Shown: positions 27,726 to 36,149 of the stretch, piece after piece
How positions within the stretch are numbered: position 1 is the first letter of the stretch
Layout of the letters: every line of letters begins with the position of its first letter
NCBI GenBank assembly: GCA_002337455.1
Contig: DDGC01000027.1
Span: 37,251 to 101,250 of the forward strand
Direction: 5' to 3'
From: Rhizobiales bacterium UBA1912
GTDB lineage: Bacteria; Pseudomonadota; Alphaproteobacteria; Rhizobiales; Devosiaceae
DNA: 64,000 bases
Notes under the pieces: model-generated
What the model saw: only the letters and a program-made list of their open reading frames with translations
Databases searched by the model: none
Told to the model about the DNA's origin: nothing
Position numbers and translations under genes: made by a program

Positions 27726-29366
27726 GTGTTGCCCGGTAGGATCGAATTTGAGGGTTCGATACATCCGGGCATTTTTTTGCGATCGCGTTTTTCACAAATT
27801 GTGCTGCTCGTCGTTGCGCTGCTGGCATTCCTGCCGGTGGTGGCGGTCGACCATGTGATCGACGGGTACGTCATGGCGCGGGAAACGACCGCGCTGCAGA
27901 CGACCGTCGATGCCATTACTCACGATTCCCAACTCACCGTGCACGAGGGAATTCAATCGCTCCGACGCATTCTAGCCAACAGCCCCTCTTTGTGTGCGGC
28001 GACGTTTGTACAGAACGTCAACAGTGAGTTGGAGGGCAACCCGTTCCTCCGGCAGGTCATCGTCGAGAATAATGATGGGGTGCAATACTGCTCGGCGTTC
28101 GGCCACGCTGTGCAGTATCGGGTGCTTTCGGAAAATCTTACAATTCCTGGCCATACTGAAACGCTGAGCGTTATCAAGATCGATGGCAATGAGACGCCTC
28201 TGCTCAAGATAACCCAGTCGTTTGGGCGCGAGCGTACTGTCTCGGCGCTCGTGCTAGCGTCTCCAATGCTCATGCGCAACGATGTGCCGCTTCTGGGGCA
28301 GATCAGCTATTTGCAAGTTGCCCTGACGAGTGGGACGTCAATTCTGCTGCGCGGCGACGAGCGGATTGGCCAGGGGGCGAGCCGGGACGAGTATCTGTTC
28401 GCGCGATCTTTCGCTGGCGAAATACCGCTCAAGGCCGAGGCCGGCGTTTCATTTTCCGAAGTTCGCTCGGATTATTCGCCCCTCGATATCGGGTTTACAA
28501 TTGCCGCGTGCTTTCTGGGTGCGCTCATTCTGGTCCTCGCAATTCAGTACACCCGCAAGGCCGATATCGTTGCTTTCGATCTTGAGCGCGCCATAATCGC
28601 GGGGGAGATGAAGCCGTATTATCAACCGGTCATGAATCTCAAGACAGGGAAGCTTATCGGGTGTGAGGTTCTCATCCGGTGGGTGAAGAAGAATGGCGAG
28701 GTCATTCCGCCGGGCGCGTTTATCGACTATGCGGAGATGTCTGGTCTTGCCATTCCGATGACGCTGAGCCTGATGGAGCAGGTCCGCTACGACCTTGAGG
28801 ACATTTGCCGCGAGGTGTCGGACTTCAAAGTGTCGATCAATCTGTTCGAGGGCCATTTCCGCGACGGATCGATTGTGGAGGACATTCAGTCGGTCTTTGA
28901 AGGCAGCGGTATTTCCTACCGCCAGCTTGTCTTTGAAATTACCGAACGCCGACCGCTTGACGATCGCAATGCCGCGAACCGGGTCATGTCTGCCATGCAC
29001 AAGCTCGGCGTGCGGATTGCCATGGATGACGCTGGGACGGGGCACTCAAATCTTGCTTATCTGCAGACACTTGGCATCGACATTATCAAGATCGACAAGA
29101 TTTTTGTGGAGATGATAAAGGATGCCGCCCAGCCCGTGCCGGTGGTCGACGGATTGATATCGATGGCCAGGGAACTCGACATCGATATCATTGCCGAGGG
29201 TGTCGAAACCCAGGAGCAGGCGCTCTATCTTCGATCCAAGAACGTCGTCTTCGCGCAGGGCTACCTTTTCGCGGCACCCATGAAATTGTCTTCATTCCTT
29301 GTGCTGGCAAATGCGCTTAGACCGGCCGGGCGGGAAAGCAATCTTGAGCCGGGGTTGGCTGCCTGA
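27726..29366 (+). CDS. CSS-motif EAL-domain cyclic-di-GMP phosphodiesterase
   Basis: 546 residues. One N-terminal membrane helix (about 20-42) is followed by a periplasmic CSS-type redox domain with cysteines in SPSLCAATF and VQYCSAFGHA. A second helix lies near residues 253-275, and a cytoplasmic EAL domain runs from about 285. Catalytic motifs are EVLIR at Glu314, SINLFEGHF, FEITER, DDAGTGHSN and IAEGVETQEQ, so the enzyme looks active; Val for Ala in EAL is normal in this subfamily. In E. coli relatives the cysteine pair controls activity in response to DsbA/B-dependent periplasmic oxidation. The GTG start at 27726 is uncertain. Confidence 0.9.
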   Translation: MLPGRIEFEGSIHPGIFLRSRFSQIVLLVVALLAFLPVVAVDHVIDGYVMARETTALQTTVDAITHDSQLTVHEGIQSLRRILANSPSLCAATFVQNVNSELEGNPFLRQVIVENNDGVQYCSAFGHAVQYRVLSENLTIPGHTETLSVIKIDGNETPLLKITQSFGRERTVSALVLASPMLMRNDVPLLGQISYLQVALTSGTSILLRGDERIGQGASRDEYLFARSFAGEIPLKAEAGVSFSEVRSDYSPLDIGFTIAACFLGALILVLAIQYTRKADIVAFDLERAIIAGEMKPYYQPVMNLKTGKLIGCEVLIRWVKKNGEVIPPGAFIDYAEMSGLAIPMTLSLMEQVRYDLEDICREVSDFKVSINLFEGHFRDGSIVEDIQSVFEGSGISYRQLVFEITERRPLDDRNAANRVMSAMHKLGVRIAMDDAGTGHSNLAYLQTLGIDIIKIDKIFVEMIKDAAQPVPVVDGLISMARELDIDIIAEGVETQEQALYLRSKNVVFAQGYLFAAPMKLSSFLVLANALRPAGRESNLEPGLAA

Positions 29367-29488
29367 ATTTTGGGGTCGCCGATGGACCCGGGCCACGAAT
29401 TTCCCTTGTGCGGAAAAGATAGCTCAGCAAGCCTTCCATTTTGTCGCGATTGGTGGCACGTATCTCGCCGCTAATCCGAGGAGACGGC

Positions 29489-31771
29489 ATGACGGAAGAA
29501 CCGCGCGATCCGCAGAAGGCGCTCAAAGAAGCTGCGCTGCATTTCCACCGATATCCAAAGCCTGGCAAGATCGAGATTGCTCCGACCAAGCCATTGGCGA
29601 ACCAGCGCGATCTAGCGCTTGCCTATTCGCCGGGCGTTGCGGCGCCGTGCGAGGAAATCGCTGCCGATCCTGAAACGGCGGCGCTTTATACGTCGCGTGG
29701 CAATCTCGTTGCGGTCATCTCCAATGGCACGGCTGTTCTCGGGCTAGGCAACATCGGCGCGCTGGCATCCAAGCCGGTGATGGAAGGCAAGGCGGTTCTG
29801 TTCAAGAAATTTGCCGGTATCGATTCAATCGATATCGAAATCGACGAGCAGGATCCCAAGAAGTTCATCGAAACCGTTGCGCCGATGTGGCCGTCGTTCG
29901 GCGGTATCAACCTTGAAGACATCAAGGCCCCCGACTGCTTCGAGATCGAGGAAGCGCTGCGTGAGCGCATGCCGATCCCGGTGTTCCACGACGATCAGCA
30001 CGGGACGGCCATTATCGTTGCCGCTGCCGTTCTCAACGGCCTCAAGATTGCCGGCAAGGATATATCCAAGGCCAAGATTTGTACTTCGGGCGCCGGCGCA
30101 GCGGCGATTGCTTGCCTGAACATGCTGATGGCAGTGGGTGCAAAGCGGGAAAATATCTGGGTTGCCGACCGCGAGGGACTGGTAACGACGCGGCGCGACA
30201 ATTCGGTCGATCGCTGGCGCGGTGCATTTGCCCAGGATAGCGACAAGACCTCGCTGGCCGAGGTGATGCAGGGCGCCGACATATTCCTTGGCCTTTCAGC
30301 GGCCGGGGCGCTCAAGCGGGAGATGCTCAAGGACATGGCGGAAAATCCGCTGATCCTTGCGCTGTCCAACCCAGTCCCGGAAATCATGCCAGAGATCGCT
30401 CAGGAAGAGCGCCCGGACGCTATGATCTGCACTGGGCGGTCCGACTATGCCAACCAGGTCAACAACGTCCTGTGCTTCCCGTTTATCTTCCGTGGAGCGC
30501 TCGATGTGGGCGCCACTACGATCAACGAAGAGATGAAGGCGGCGGCAGCTCACGCGATTGCCAAGCTGGCACATGAGCCGGTGCTCGAGTCCGTTCCCGG
30601 TGCACCTTCCACGTTCGGCAGGGATTATCTTATTCCCAGTCCGTTCGATCAGCGCCTCATTTTGCGTATTGCGCCGGCTGTTGCAAAGGCGGCCATGGAC
30701 TCAGGCGTTGCGCGGCGACCGGTTGCCGATTTCGACGCTTACAAAGACAGCCTCAATCGCTTCGTCTTCCGCTCGGGCATGGTCATGAAGCCGATGATCG
30801 AGCGCGCTAAGGGCGCCGGCCAGCGGATCGCCTTCGCCGACGGCGAAGATGAACGCGTGTTGCGGGCCACTCAGGTGGTTCTCGAGGAGGGAATTGCGCA
30901 GCCGATCCTCATCGGACGGCCGTTTGTCATCGAGCAGCGCATCGAACGTTTCGGGCTGCAACTGACGCCGGGCAAGGATTTCGAGATCATCAATCCCGAG
31001 GACGATCCGCGCTACAAGGAATATGTGGCCGAGTTTCACTCGCTGGTCGGCCGGTCGGGTGTCACTCCCGACACCGCGCGAACCATAGTGCGCACCAACA
31101 CCACGATTATTGGCGCTCTTGCCGTCAAGCGTGGCGACGCTGACGGCCTGATCTGCGGTCTTCAGGGGCGCTACATCAAGCATGTGCGTGATATTAAATC
31201 CGTCGTCGGCCTGTCCGATGGCGTATCGGACGTGTCGGCCCTGTCGATGCTCATCATGCCACGCGGGGCGTTTTTCCTTGCCGATACCTATGTGAACATG
31301 GACCCGAGCGCCGACGAGATCGTATCGATCACCCTGCAGGCGCGTGACCACCTCAAGCGCTTCAACATCGAAGCGAAGGCTGCGTTGCTGAGCTATTCGA
31401 ATTTCGGCTCGCGTGAGGGTACGACGTCCGACAAGATGAAAACGGCCTACGACAAGCTCAAGATCGTTGCGCCCGACCTTATTGTTGAAGGCGAGATGCA
31501 GGGCGATCTGGCGCTAAACCAGGGGCTGCGCGAGCGCTACGTTCCCGACTCGGTGCTCAAGGGAGAGGCCAACCTTCTTGTGTTCCCCAATCTTGAGAGT
31601 GCGAATCTTTCCATGACGTTGCTCAAGGAACTCAATAACGCACTTCCGGTTGGCCCTATCCTGATGGGCACAAGAAACCCGGCGCATATTCTGGCGCCGT
31701 CGGTGACCAGCCGCGGCATCGTGAACATGGCGGCGATCACCGCAAACGAAAGTCTGGCGCTCAAGCGCTAG
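29489..31771 (+). CDS. maeB: NADP-dependent malic enzyme with phosphotransacetylase-like domain
   Basis: Oxidative decarboxylation of malate to pyruvate, supplying NADPH. 760 residues from the ATG at 29489, preceded by GAGGAG six bases upstream. The malic enzyme half carries LAYSPGVAAPCEEIA, FHDDQHGTAIIVAAAVLNGL and TSGAGAAAIACLNMLM. The C-terminal half from about residue 430 resembles phosphotransacetylase (IAFADGEDERVLRATQVVLE). This PTA-like domain is usually regulatory, sensing acetyl-CoA. A strong terminator follows. Confidence 0.96.
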   Translation: MTEEPRDPQKALKEAALHFHRYPKPGKIEIAPTKPLANQRDLALAYSPGVAAPCEEIAADPETAALYTSRGNLVAVISNGTAVLGLGNIGALASKPVMEGKAVLFKKFAGIDSIDIEIDEQDPKKFIETVAPMWPSFGGINLEDIKAPDCFEIEEALRERMPIPVFHDDQHGTAIIVAAAVLNGLKIAGKDISKAKICTSGAGAAAIACLNMLMAVGAKRENIWVADREGLVTTRRDNSVDRWRGAFAQDSDKTSLAEVMQGADIFLGLSAAGALKREMLKDMAENPLILALSNPVPEIMPEIAQEERPDAMICTGRSDYANQVNNVLCFPFIFRGALDVGATTINEEMKAAAAHAIAKLAHEPVLESVPGAPSTFGRDYLIPSPFDQRLILRIAPAVAKAAMDSGVARRPVADFDAYKDSLNRFVFRSGMVMKPMIERAKGAGQRIAFADGEDERVLRATQVVLEEGIAQPILIGRPFVIEQRIERFGLQLTPGKDFEIINPEDDPRYKEYVAEFHSLVGRSGVTPDTARTIVRTNTTIIGALAVKRGDADGLICGLQGRYIKHVRDIKSVVGLSDGVSDVSALSMLIMPRGAFFLADTYVNMDPSADEIVSITLQARDHLKRFNIEAKAALLSYSNFGSREGTTSDKMKTAYDKLKIVAPDLIVEGEMQGDLALNQGLRERYVPDSVLKGEANLLVFPNLESANLSMTLLKELNNALPVGPILMGTRNPAHILAPSVTSRGIVNMAAITANESLALKR

Positions 31772-31788
31772 AGGCAAAAAGGGCGCTT

Positions 31789-31836
31789 GAAACCGGCCCA
31801 GCTTCAAGGAAGCTGGGCCGGTTTCAATTATTTTTT
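31789..31836 (+). terminator. Intrinsic terminator after maeB
   Basis: Seventeen-base perfect arms (31789-31805 and 31809-31825, GAAACCGGCCCAGCTTC and its complement) around AAG, followed by ATTATTTTTTT. A shorter A-run on the other side could let it also serve the convergent amn gene. Confidence 0.92.
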
Positions 31837-31850
31837 TGTCGCGCCCTTTT

Positions 31851-33329
31851 CTATTGGAATGCCGTTTCGGCAAAGGACCGAAGCTTGCGCGAGTGCAGCC
31901 TTTCAACAGGCTGATTGCGCAGGATCTCCATGGCCTTGAGCCCGATCAACAAATGCCGGTTGACCTGCGTGCGATAGAAATCCGACGCCATGCCGGGGAG
32001 CTTGAGTTCGCCATGCAGGGGCTTGTCGGAGACGCAGAGCAGGGTGCCGTAGGGCACGCGGAAGCGGAAGCCGTTGGCGGCGATTGTGGCGCTCTCCATG
32101 TCCAGCGCGATGGCGCGCGATTGTGACAACCGGCGGGTGATTTCACTCTGATCGCGCAACTCCCAGTTGCGATTGTCGATGGTGAACACCGTGCCGGTGC
32201 GCATGATGGCCTTGGTCTCGAGCCCTTCGAGATGGGTCACCTCCGCTACAGCTTCCTGCAGCGCGACCTGGATTTCGGCCAGGGCCGGGATGGGAACGGT
32301 CACGGGCAGGTCGTCGTCGAGGACGTGATCTTCGCGGACATAGCCATGGGCGAGCACGTAATCACCGAGGGACTGCGAGTTACGCAGCCCGGCGCAATGG
32401 CCCAGCATCAGCCATGCATGGGGTCGGAGCACGGCAATGTGGTCCGTGGCTGTCTTGGCGTTCGAAGGGCCAACGCCAATATTGATCATCGTGATGCCAC
32501 GCCCGTTCGGCGCGGTCAGGTGATAGGCGGGCATCTGGGGTTGGCGGGCCGGGATGGCGCCGTTGGTGCCGCCGCCAAGCCGCGCGTTTGTGGTTATCAC
32601 GTTGCCCGGCTCAACAAAGCTCTCATAGAATTCGTGACCTTCGCTCATCCACTGATGGGCCAGACGGGTGAATTCTTCGATATAGAACTGGTAGTTGGTG
32701 AAGATCACGAAGTTCTGGAAGTGATCGGGGACCGTGCCGGTATAGTGATTGAGCCGGTGCAACGAATAGTCGACACGCGGTCCGGTGAAGGCTGCGAGCG
32801 GGTAGGGGCCGCCTGAGGGTGGGATGAAGGTGCCGTTGGCGATCTCGTCGTCCATGTGCGCGAGATCGGGCACGTCGAACAGGTCGCGCAGTGGCACGCC
32901 GATATCGAGAAGCGTATCGCCCTCAACCCGTTCCTTGGGATCGACGGCGAAATGGAGCGGAATGGGCGTTTCTGATTCGCCGACCTCGATCTGGCCGCCG
33001 TGATTCTTGAGAATCAGGGAGAAATTCTCGATCAGGTATTTATGAAAGAGCGCGGGCTGGGTCAGCGTCGTCTGATAGAGGCCCGGGCTATGCAGAAAGC
33101 CATAGGCGAGGCGCGAGTTGGCCTGCTGCTGGAAACTCGTTGAAAGCACCTGAACCTTGGGATAGTGGGCGCGGATCTTGCCGGGGGGTACCTGTCCCTT
33201 GGTGAGATTGAGTAAATGGTCGCGGATGAAGCCCGTGTTGCGGTCGTAGATCTCGCAGACATACTCCCAAGCCTTCACCGGGTCTGTGAAAGATTTGAGT
33301 GGTATGGCGGGTGGAGTGACGAGTTTCAT
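31851..33329 (-). CDS. amn: AMP nucleosidase
   Basis: Hydrolyses AMP to adenine and ribose 5-phosphate, adjusting adenylate pools. 492 residues from the ATG at 33329. The N-terminal AMN domain (opening FTDPVKAWEYVCEIYDRN) precedes the nucleoside phosphorylase-like domain, which carries TMINIGVGPSNAKTATDHIA, MLGHCAGLRNSQSLGDYVLA and ALDMESATIAANGFRFRVPY. The length matches bacterial Amn. It converges on maeB across the shared terminator. Confidence 0.95.
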   Translation of the reverse strand: MKLVTPPAIPLKSFTDPVKAWEYVCEIYDRNTGFIRDHLLNLTKGQVPPGKIRAHYPKVQVLSTSFQQQANSRLAYGFLHSPGLYQTTLTQPALFHKYLIENFSLILKNHGGQIEVGESETPIPLHFAVDPKERVEGDTLLDIGVPLRDLFDVPDLAHMDDEIANGTFIPPSGGPYPLAAFTGPRVDYSLHRLNHYTGTVPDHFQNFVIFTNYQFYIEEFTRLAHQWMSEGHEFYESFVEPGNVITTNARLGGGTNGAIPARQPQMPAYHLTAPNGRGITMINIGVGPSNAKTATDHIAVLRPHAWLMLGHCAGLRNSQSLGDYVLAHGYVREDHVLDDDLPVTVPIPALAEIQVALQEAVAEVTHLEGLETKAIMRTGTVFTIDNRNWELRDQSEITRRLSQSRAIALDMESATIAANGFRFRVPYGTLLCVSDKPLHGELKLPGMASDFYRTQVNRHLLIGLKAMEILRNQPVERLHSRKLRSFAETAFQ

Positions 33330-33567
33330 GCGCAAGTCCTGTTCTTGTTTTTGGTTTTAACCCCAAGGCATGCCAGTTTCGACTTGGCCGTGCAATGGTC
33401 TGCCATCCAAGCAGCATTTTATCACAGTTCGGTGATTGGGCCTTTTGTCGCCGCAATGGCACCCGATATTGGAGGTGTCTGCTGGACTGGCAAACGAGCC
33501 CATGCACTAGCGGACAAGCTTCCGCTGTAGTCCCCCAAGCCCTCAACAGCGCGGCGGGAGCGTTATG

Positions 33568-33601
33568 GAGACCGCAGTCGTCCGCCCGGCGCTGCGGTCT
33601 C
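33568..33601 (-). terminator. Hairpin after the DUF1801 gene
   Basis: GAGACCGCAG (33568-33577) and CTGCGGTCTC (33592-33601) are exact arms around a 14-base loop, four bases past the stop at 33605. No T-run follows on the minus strand, so termination is uncertain. The rest of 33330-33567 shows no gene. Confidence 0.5.
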
Positions 33602-33604
33602 TTC

Positions 33605-34027
33605 TTATGTTGTGGGATAGGTCGCCCGCATATGTTCGACCGACCGGCTTATGAGCTCCTCGAGGACGCTCTCATCGATATCGGACAGTTTCTTTATGTA
33701 GAGGCATGACTTGCCGGTCGAGTGCTTGCCGAGCCGCGTCATGAGGGATTCGTACTGCGAGAATCCGGGCATCACATAGATCGTGAGATTTGCCTTGCGC
33801 GGCGACAATCCGGTGATCGGCCAATCAGCGGGCTTTTTGGTCGTGTTGACGTAAGTGTAGGTTCCAAAGCCGATGATGGAGGGCCCCCACATGACGGGTT
33901 CGGCGCCGGTTATCTCGCGCATCATCTCGACGACAGCCCAACAATCGTGCCGCTTCTGGTCGGATTCGACCGCTTCAATGAATTGGGCGACCTTCTGGTC
34001 GGTGGGGTGGGTCTTGAGTTCGGACAT
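33605..34027 (-). CDS. DUF1801 domain protein
   Basis: 140 residues from the ATG at 34027, which has a GGAGAGG ribosome site. The motif GFGTYTYVNTTKKPADWPIT followed by KANLTIYVMPGF is typical of DUF1801 (YdhG-like) proteins. These are small, soluble and of unknown function; some relate to iron-binding frataxin-like folds in Bacillus. A nearby hairpin marks the 3' end. Confidence 0.85.
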   Translation of the reverse strand: MSELKTHPTDQKVAQFIEAVESDQKRHDCWAVVEMMREITGAEPVMWGPSIIGFGTYTYVNTTKKPADWPITGLSPRKANLTIYVMPGFSQYESLMTRLGKHSTGKSCLYIKKLSDIDESVLEELISRSVEHMRATYPTT

Positions 34028-34040
34028 GGCACCTCTCCAT

Positions 34041-34646
34041 TTACTTGAAGCTGACCAGTGTCTCAGGATCGACTTCGCCGTCATACTGGGCGTCGACGTC
34101 GTATCGTATGAGAACGAACTGGCCCTCATCGAACCTCCATGTGCCCGCTGAAAAGGCATCGCCAATGCCGCGCCAGAGGGCGTGGCTGGTGATCGTTTTG
34201 GTCTCGGGATCAAATTCGGAATTGGTAAGCAGCAACTGGGTGCCGTAACCCGTCATCGGCATTTCGAGAACCGCGCCCTCGAAATCGTCATTCTCATAGA
34301 CAACATCGAACTGGGGCGTGGCGAAAGCTATGGGCACCAACCCCTCGTACTCTGTCTCCAGATAGTACATGTGGTTCACGTTGTAGGCACCCGAACCACA
34401 GAAAAACTTGTATAGCGTGGCGGTCTGGGGCGTGTCCGAATATTCGGCTTCCCAGGTCAGGGCCCACGTTTCGTTTGGGTAATACTCAGCAGCAGCGGAG
34501 TCCTCGAGCCCATAGCAAAGGTCCGGGAAGCTCTGGGTAAAACGCGCAAACGCGTCGCTCTGGGTCAAGGCATTGTCTTGCGCAAAGCCTGTCGCGGGCA
34601 GGGTGCCTACAAGCAGGACTGTGGCCAAAAGTCGAGTGGTTCGCAT
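34041..34646 (-). CDS. Secreted protein resembling DUF1176
   Basis: 201 residues with a clear signal peptide (MRTTRLLATVLLVGTLPATG, cleavage near AQD). Two cysteines fall in DLCYGLED and FFCGSGAYNVNHMY; the second motif resembles DUF1176, though this protein is shorter than most members. It is probably periplasmic, with unknown role. The same frame stays open leftward for 468 more codons opposite the yko genes, which is a strand-bias artefact. Confidence 0.65.
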   Translation of the reverse strand: MRTTRLLATVLLVGTLPATGFAQDNALTQSDAFARFTQSFPDLCYGLEDSAAAEYYPNETWALTWEAEYSDTPQTATLYKFFCGSGAYNVNHMYYLETEYEGLVPIAFATPQFDVVYENDDFEGAVLEMPMTGYGTQLLLTNSEFDPETKTITSHALWRGIGDAFSAGTWRFDEGQFVLIRYDVDAQYDGEVDPETLVSFK

Positions 34647-34760
34647 TGATGTGCCCTTCGATGATCCAAGCGCTAGAGTGCCGGAAAACGGTATTTCCTT
34701 AAAGCTGGAAGTTGCCGTTGCGGCGCTGCGGAAATATGTGCTAACCATCGAGTCGTTCGA

Positions 34761-34850
34761 CAGGGGTGCTCCGTATTGCCGGGGCTGAGAGGACGGCGCA
34801 AGGCCATCTAACCCTAAAGCTGATCTGGATAATACCAGCGGAGCGAGGCG
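34761..34850 (+). ncRNA. TPP riboswitch (THI element)
   Basis: The conserved core is easy to read: GGGGTGCTCC at the 5' side, GGGGCTGAGA at 34781-34790, ACCCTAAAGCTGATCTGG, and ATAATACCAGCGGAGCGAGG at the 3' side. It ends three bases before the ykoF ATG, and the only purine-rich ribosome site (GAGGCGAAG) lies within its closing stem. This implies translational shut-off when thiamine pyrophosphate is bound. Confidence 0.96.
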
Positions 34851-34853
34851 AAG

Positions 34854-35471
34854 ATGAAGTGCGGCGCACAACTCTCCCTTTATGTCATGGCGGACGATTT
34901 CGTTCGCGTAATCCTGTCCTCCCTCGACGCCATCGCGCCCTATCGGGATCGCTTGAGCATCGAGACGGACGATATCTCGACGCTTATCGTCGGGCCGCCC
35001 GACTTGATTTTTCCGACCATGCGGGACCTGTTCGTTGCCGCTGCATCGAGCGGGCATCATGTGGCGATGCATGCCACGATCTCCCGGGGGTGTCCCGGGG
35101 AGCCGGATATGGACATCTGCGAGCCCGCACAACCATCGGCCTTCCACGACGACCTTGAGGCCCGCAAGGTGGGTGCCGCCCAGGCGGTGGCAGATGCGCC
35201 CATGGCCGGTCAGCGGGTCGCAGTCCAGTTTTCGCTCTATCCGCTCGGTCCGACCGACTACATGGACGAAATTTACGGCTGCATCGATTTCCTGAAGGCC
35301 TCTCCGGTCTTCGATCGGGCCAAGAACTACTGCACGCGGCTTGCCGGTGATGCAGGGCCGGTCTTTGAGGCCCTGTCGCAAGCCTGGCTGAGTTTTGGCG
35401 ATCCGAATGCACATGTCGCCATCGACCTGACTGCCTCGGTCAATAGCCCGTCCAAGGACGCGGCTGCCTGA
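34854..35471 (+). CDS. ykoF: YkoF-like thiamine/HMP-binding protein
   Basis: 205 residues with two repeats of the Ykof ferredoxin-like domain: GAQLSLYVMADDFVRVILSS at the N-terminus and AVQFSLYPLGPTDYMDEIYG near residue 123. The B. subtilis homologue binds thiamine in a soluble dimer. Here it is the first gene after the TPP riboswitch and precedes the membrane genes, which supports a role with thiamine or its pyrimidine precursor HMP. Confidence 0.93.
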   Translation: MKCGAQLSLYVMADDFVRVILSSLDAIAPYRDRLSIETDDISTLIVGPPDLIFPTMRDLFVAAASSGHHVAMHATISRGCPGEPDMDICEPAQPSAFHDDLEARKVGAAQAVADAPMAGQRVAVQFSLYPLGPTDYMDEIYGCIDFLKASPVFDRAKNYCTRLAGDAGPVFEALSQAWLSFGDPNAHVAIDLTASVNSPSKDAAA

Positions 35472-35534
35472 TTTTTCCGTGGGGCGCGGTCCCACGGTGT
35501 TCTTTCCCACATCGATATCAAAGGAGGGCAGCAC

Positions 35535-36149
35535 ATGTCCCAATTCGCACCTGAAACGTGGCGCTGGACGCTGCGCGAAACACTTGTCGTGGCCGTTTTC
35601 GGGGCCGCTTTTGCCGTGCTCTATCTGGCCTGGGTCCAGGTCTGGCTGGTCAGCCAGGCGGTGTTCGGGCCGGTGACGATGGATGTTTTCATGGGGTTCT
35701 GGTTTTCCGCTTCCATCGTCGCTGCTGCCATCATCCGCAAACCCGGTGTGGCGTTGATGGCCGAGGTGCTCGCCGCCGGCATCGAAATATTGCTGGGCAG
35801 TCCGGCCGGCCTGGGCCTGTTGATCGCCGCCGTGGTGCAGGGGCTTGGAGCCGAGCTGGTTTTTGCTGCGCTGGGCTGGAAGCACTACCGCTTGCCGGTT
35901 TTGATCGCCGCGGGGATGGGGGCCGCCGTGACGAGTTTCATCTACAACTGGTTCCTGTTCGACTATGGCGCACTGGAGCCCTGGCTGGTCGGAGCGATGT
36001 TTGTCATCCGGCTTATCAGTGGCGCTTTGCTGGCGGGTGTTCTGGGACATCTGATCGTTGAAGCTCTTTATCGTACGGGGGTTCTCAGAGGGCTGCGCAT
36101 CGATATCGAGCGGCGTGGCGCCGGTTTAGCAGCGCAGGCGGCCCAATGA
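35535..36149 (+). CDS. ykoE: Thiamine/HMP ECF transporter, substrate-binding membrane subunit YkoE
   Basis: 204 residues with about five or six membrane helices; LRETLVVAVFGAAFAVLYLA at the start fits YkoE. AAAGGAGGG upstream gives a strong start at 35535, and the 63-base gap after ykoF is short enough for one operon. It is the S component that takes the substrate. Its stop overlaps ykoD (ATGA). Confidence 0.92.
   Translation: MSQFAPETWRWTLRETLVVAVFGAAFAVLYLAWVQVWLVSQAVFGPVTMDVFMGFWFSASIVAAAIIRKPGVALMAEVLAAGIEILLGSPAGLGLLIAAVVQGLGAELVFAALGWKHYRLPVLIAAGMGAAVTSFIYNWFLFDYGALEPWLVGAMFVIRLISGALLAGVLGHLIVEALYRTGVLRGLRIDIERRGAGLAAQAAQ

Noticed and set aside
34647..36050. Long open frame on the minus strand joined to the secreted protein gene
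   Set aside because: It lies opposite the riboswitch and ykoF/ykoE, has a composition typical of an antisense frame in GC-rich DNA, and the real gene has its own signal peptide start at 34646.
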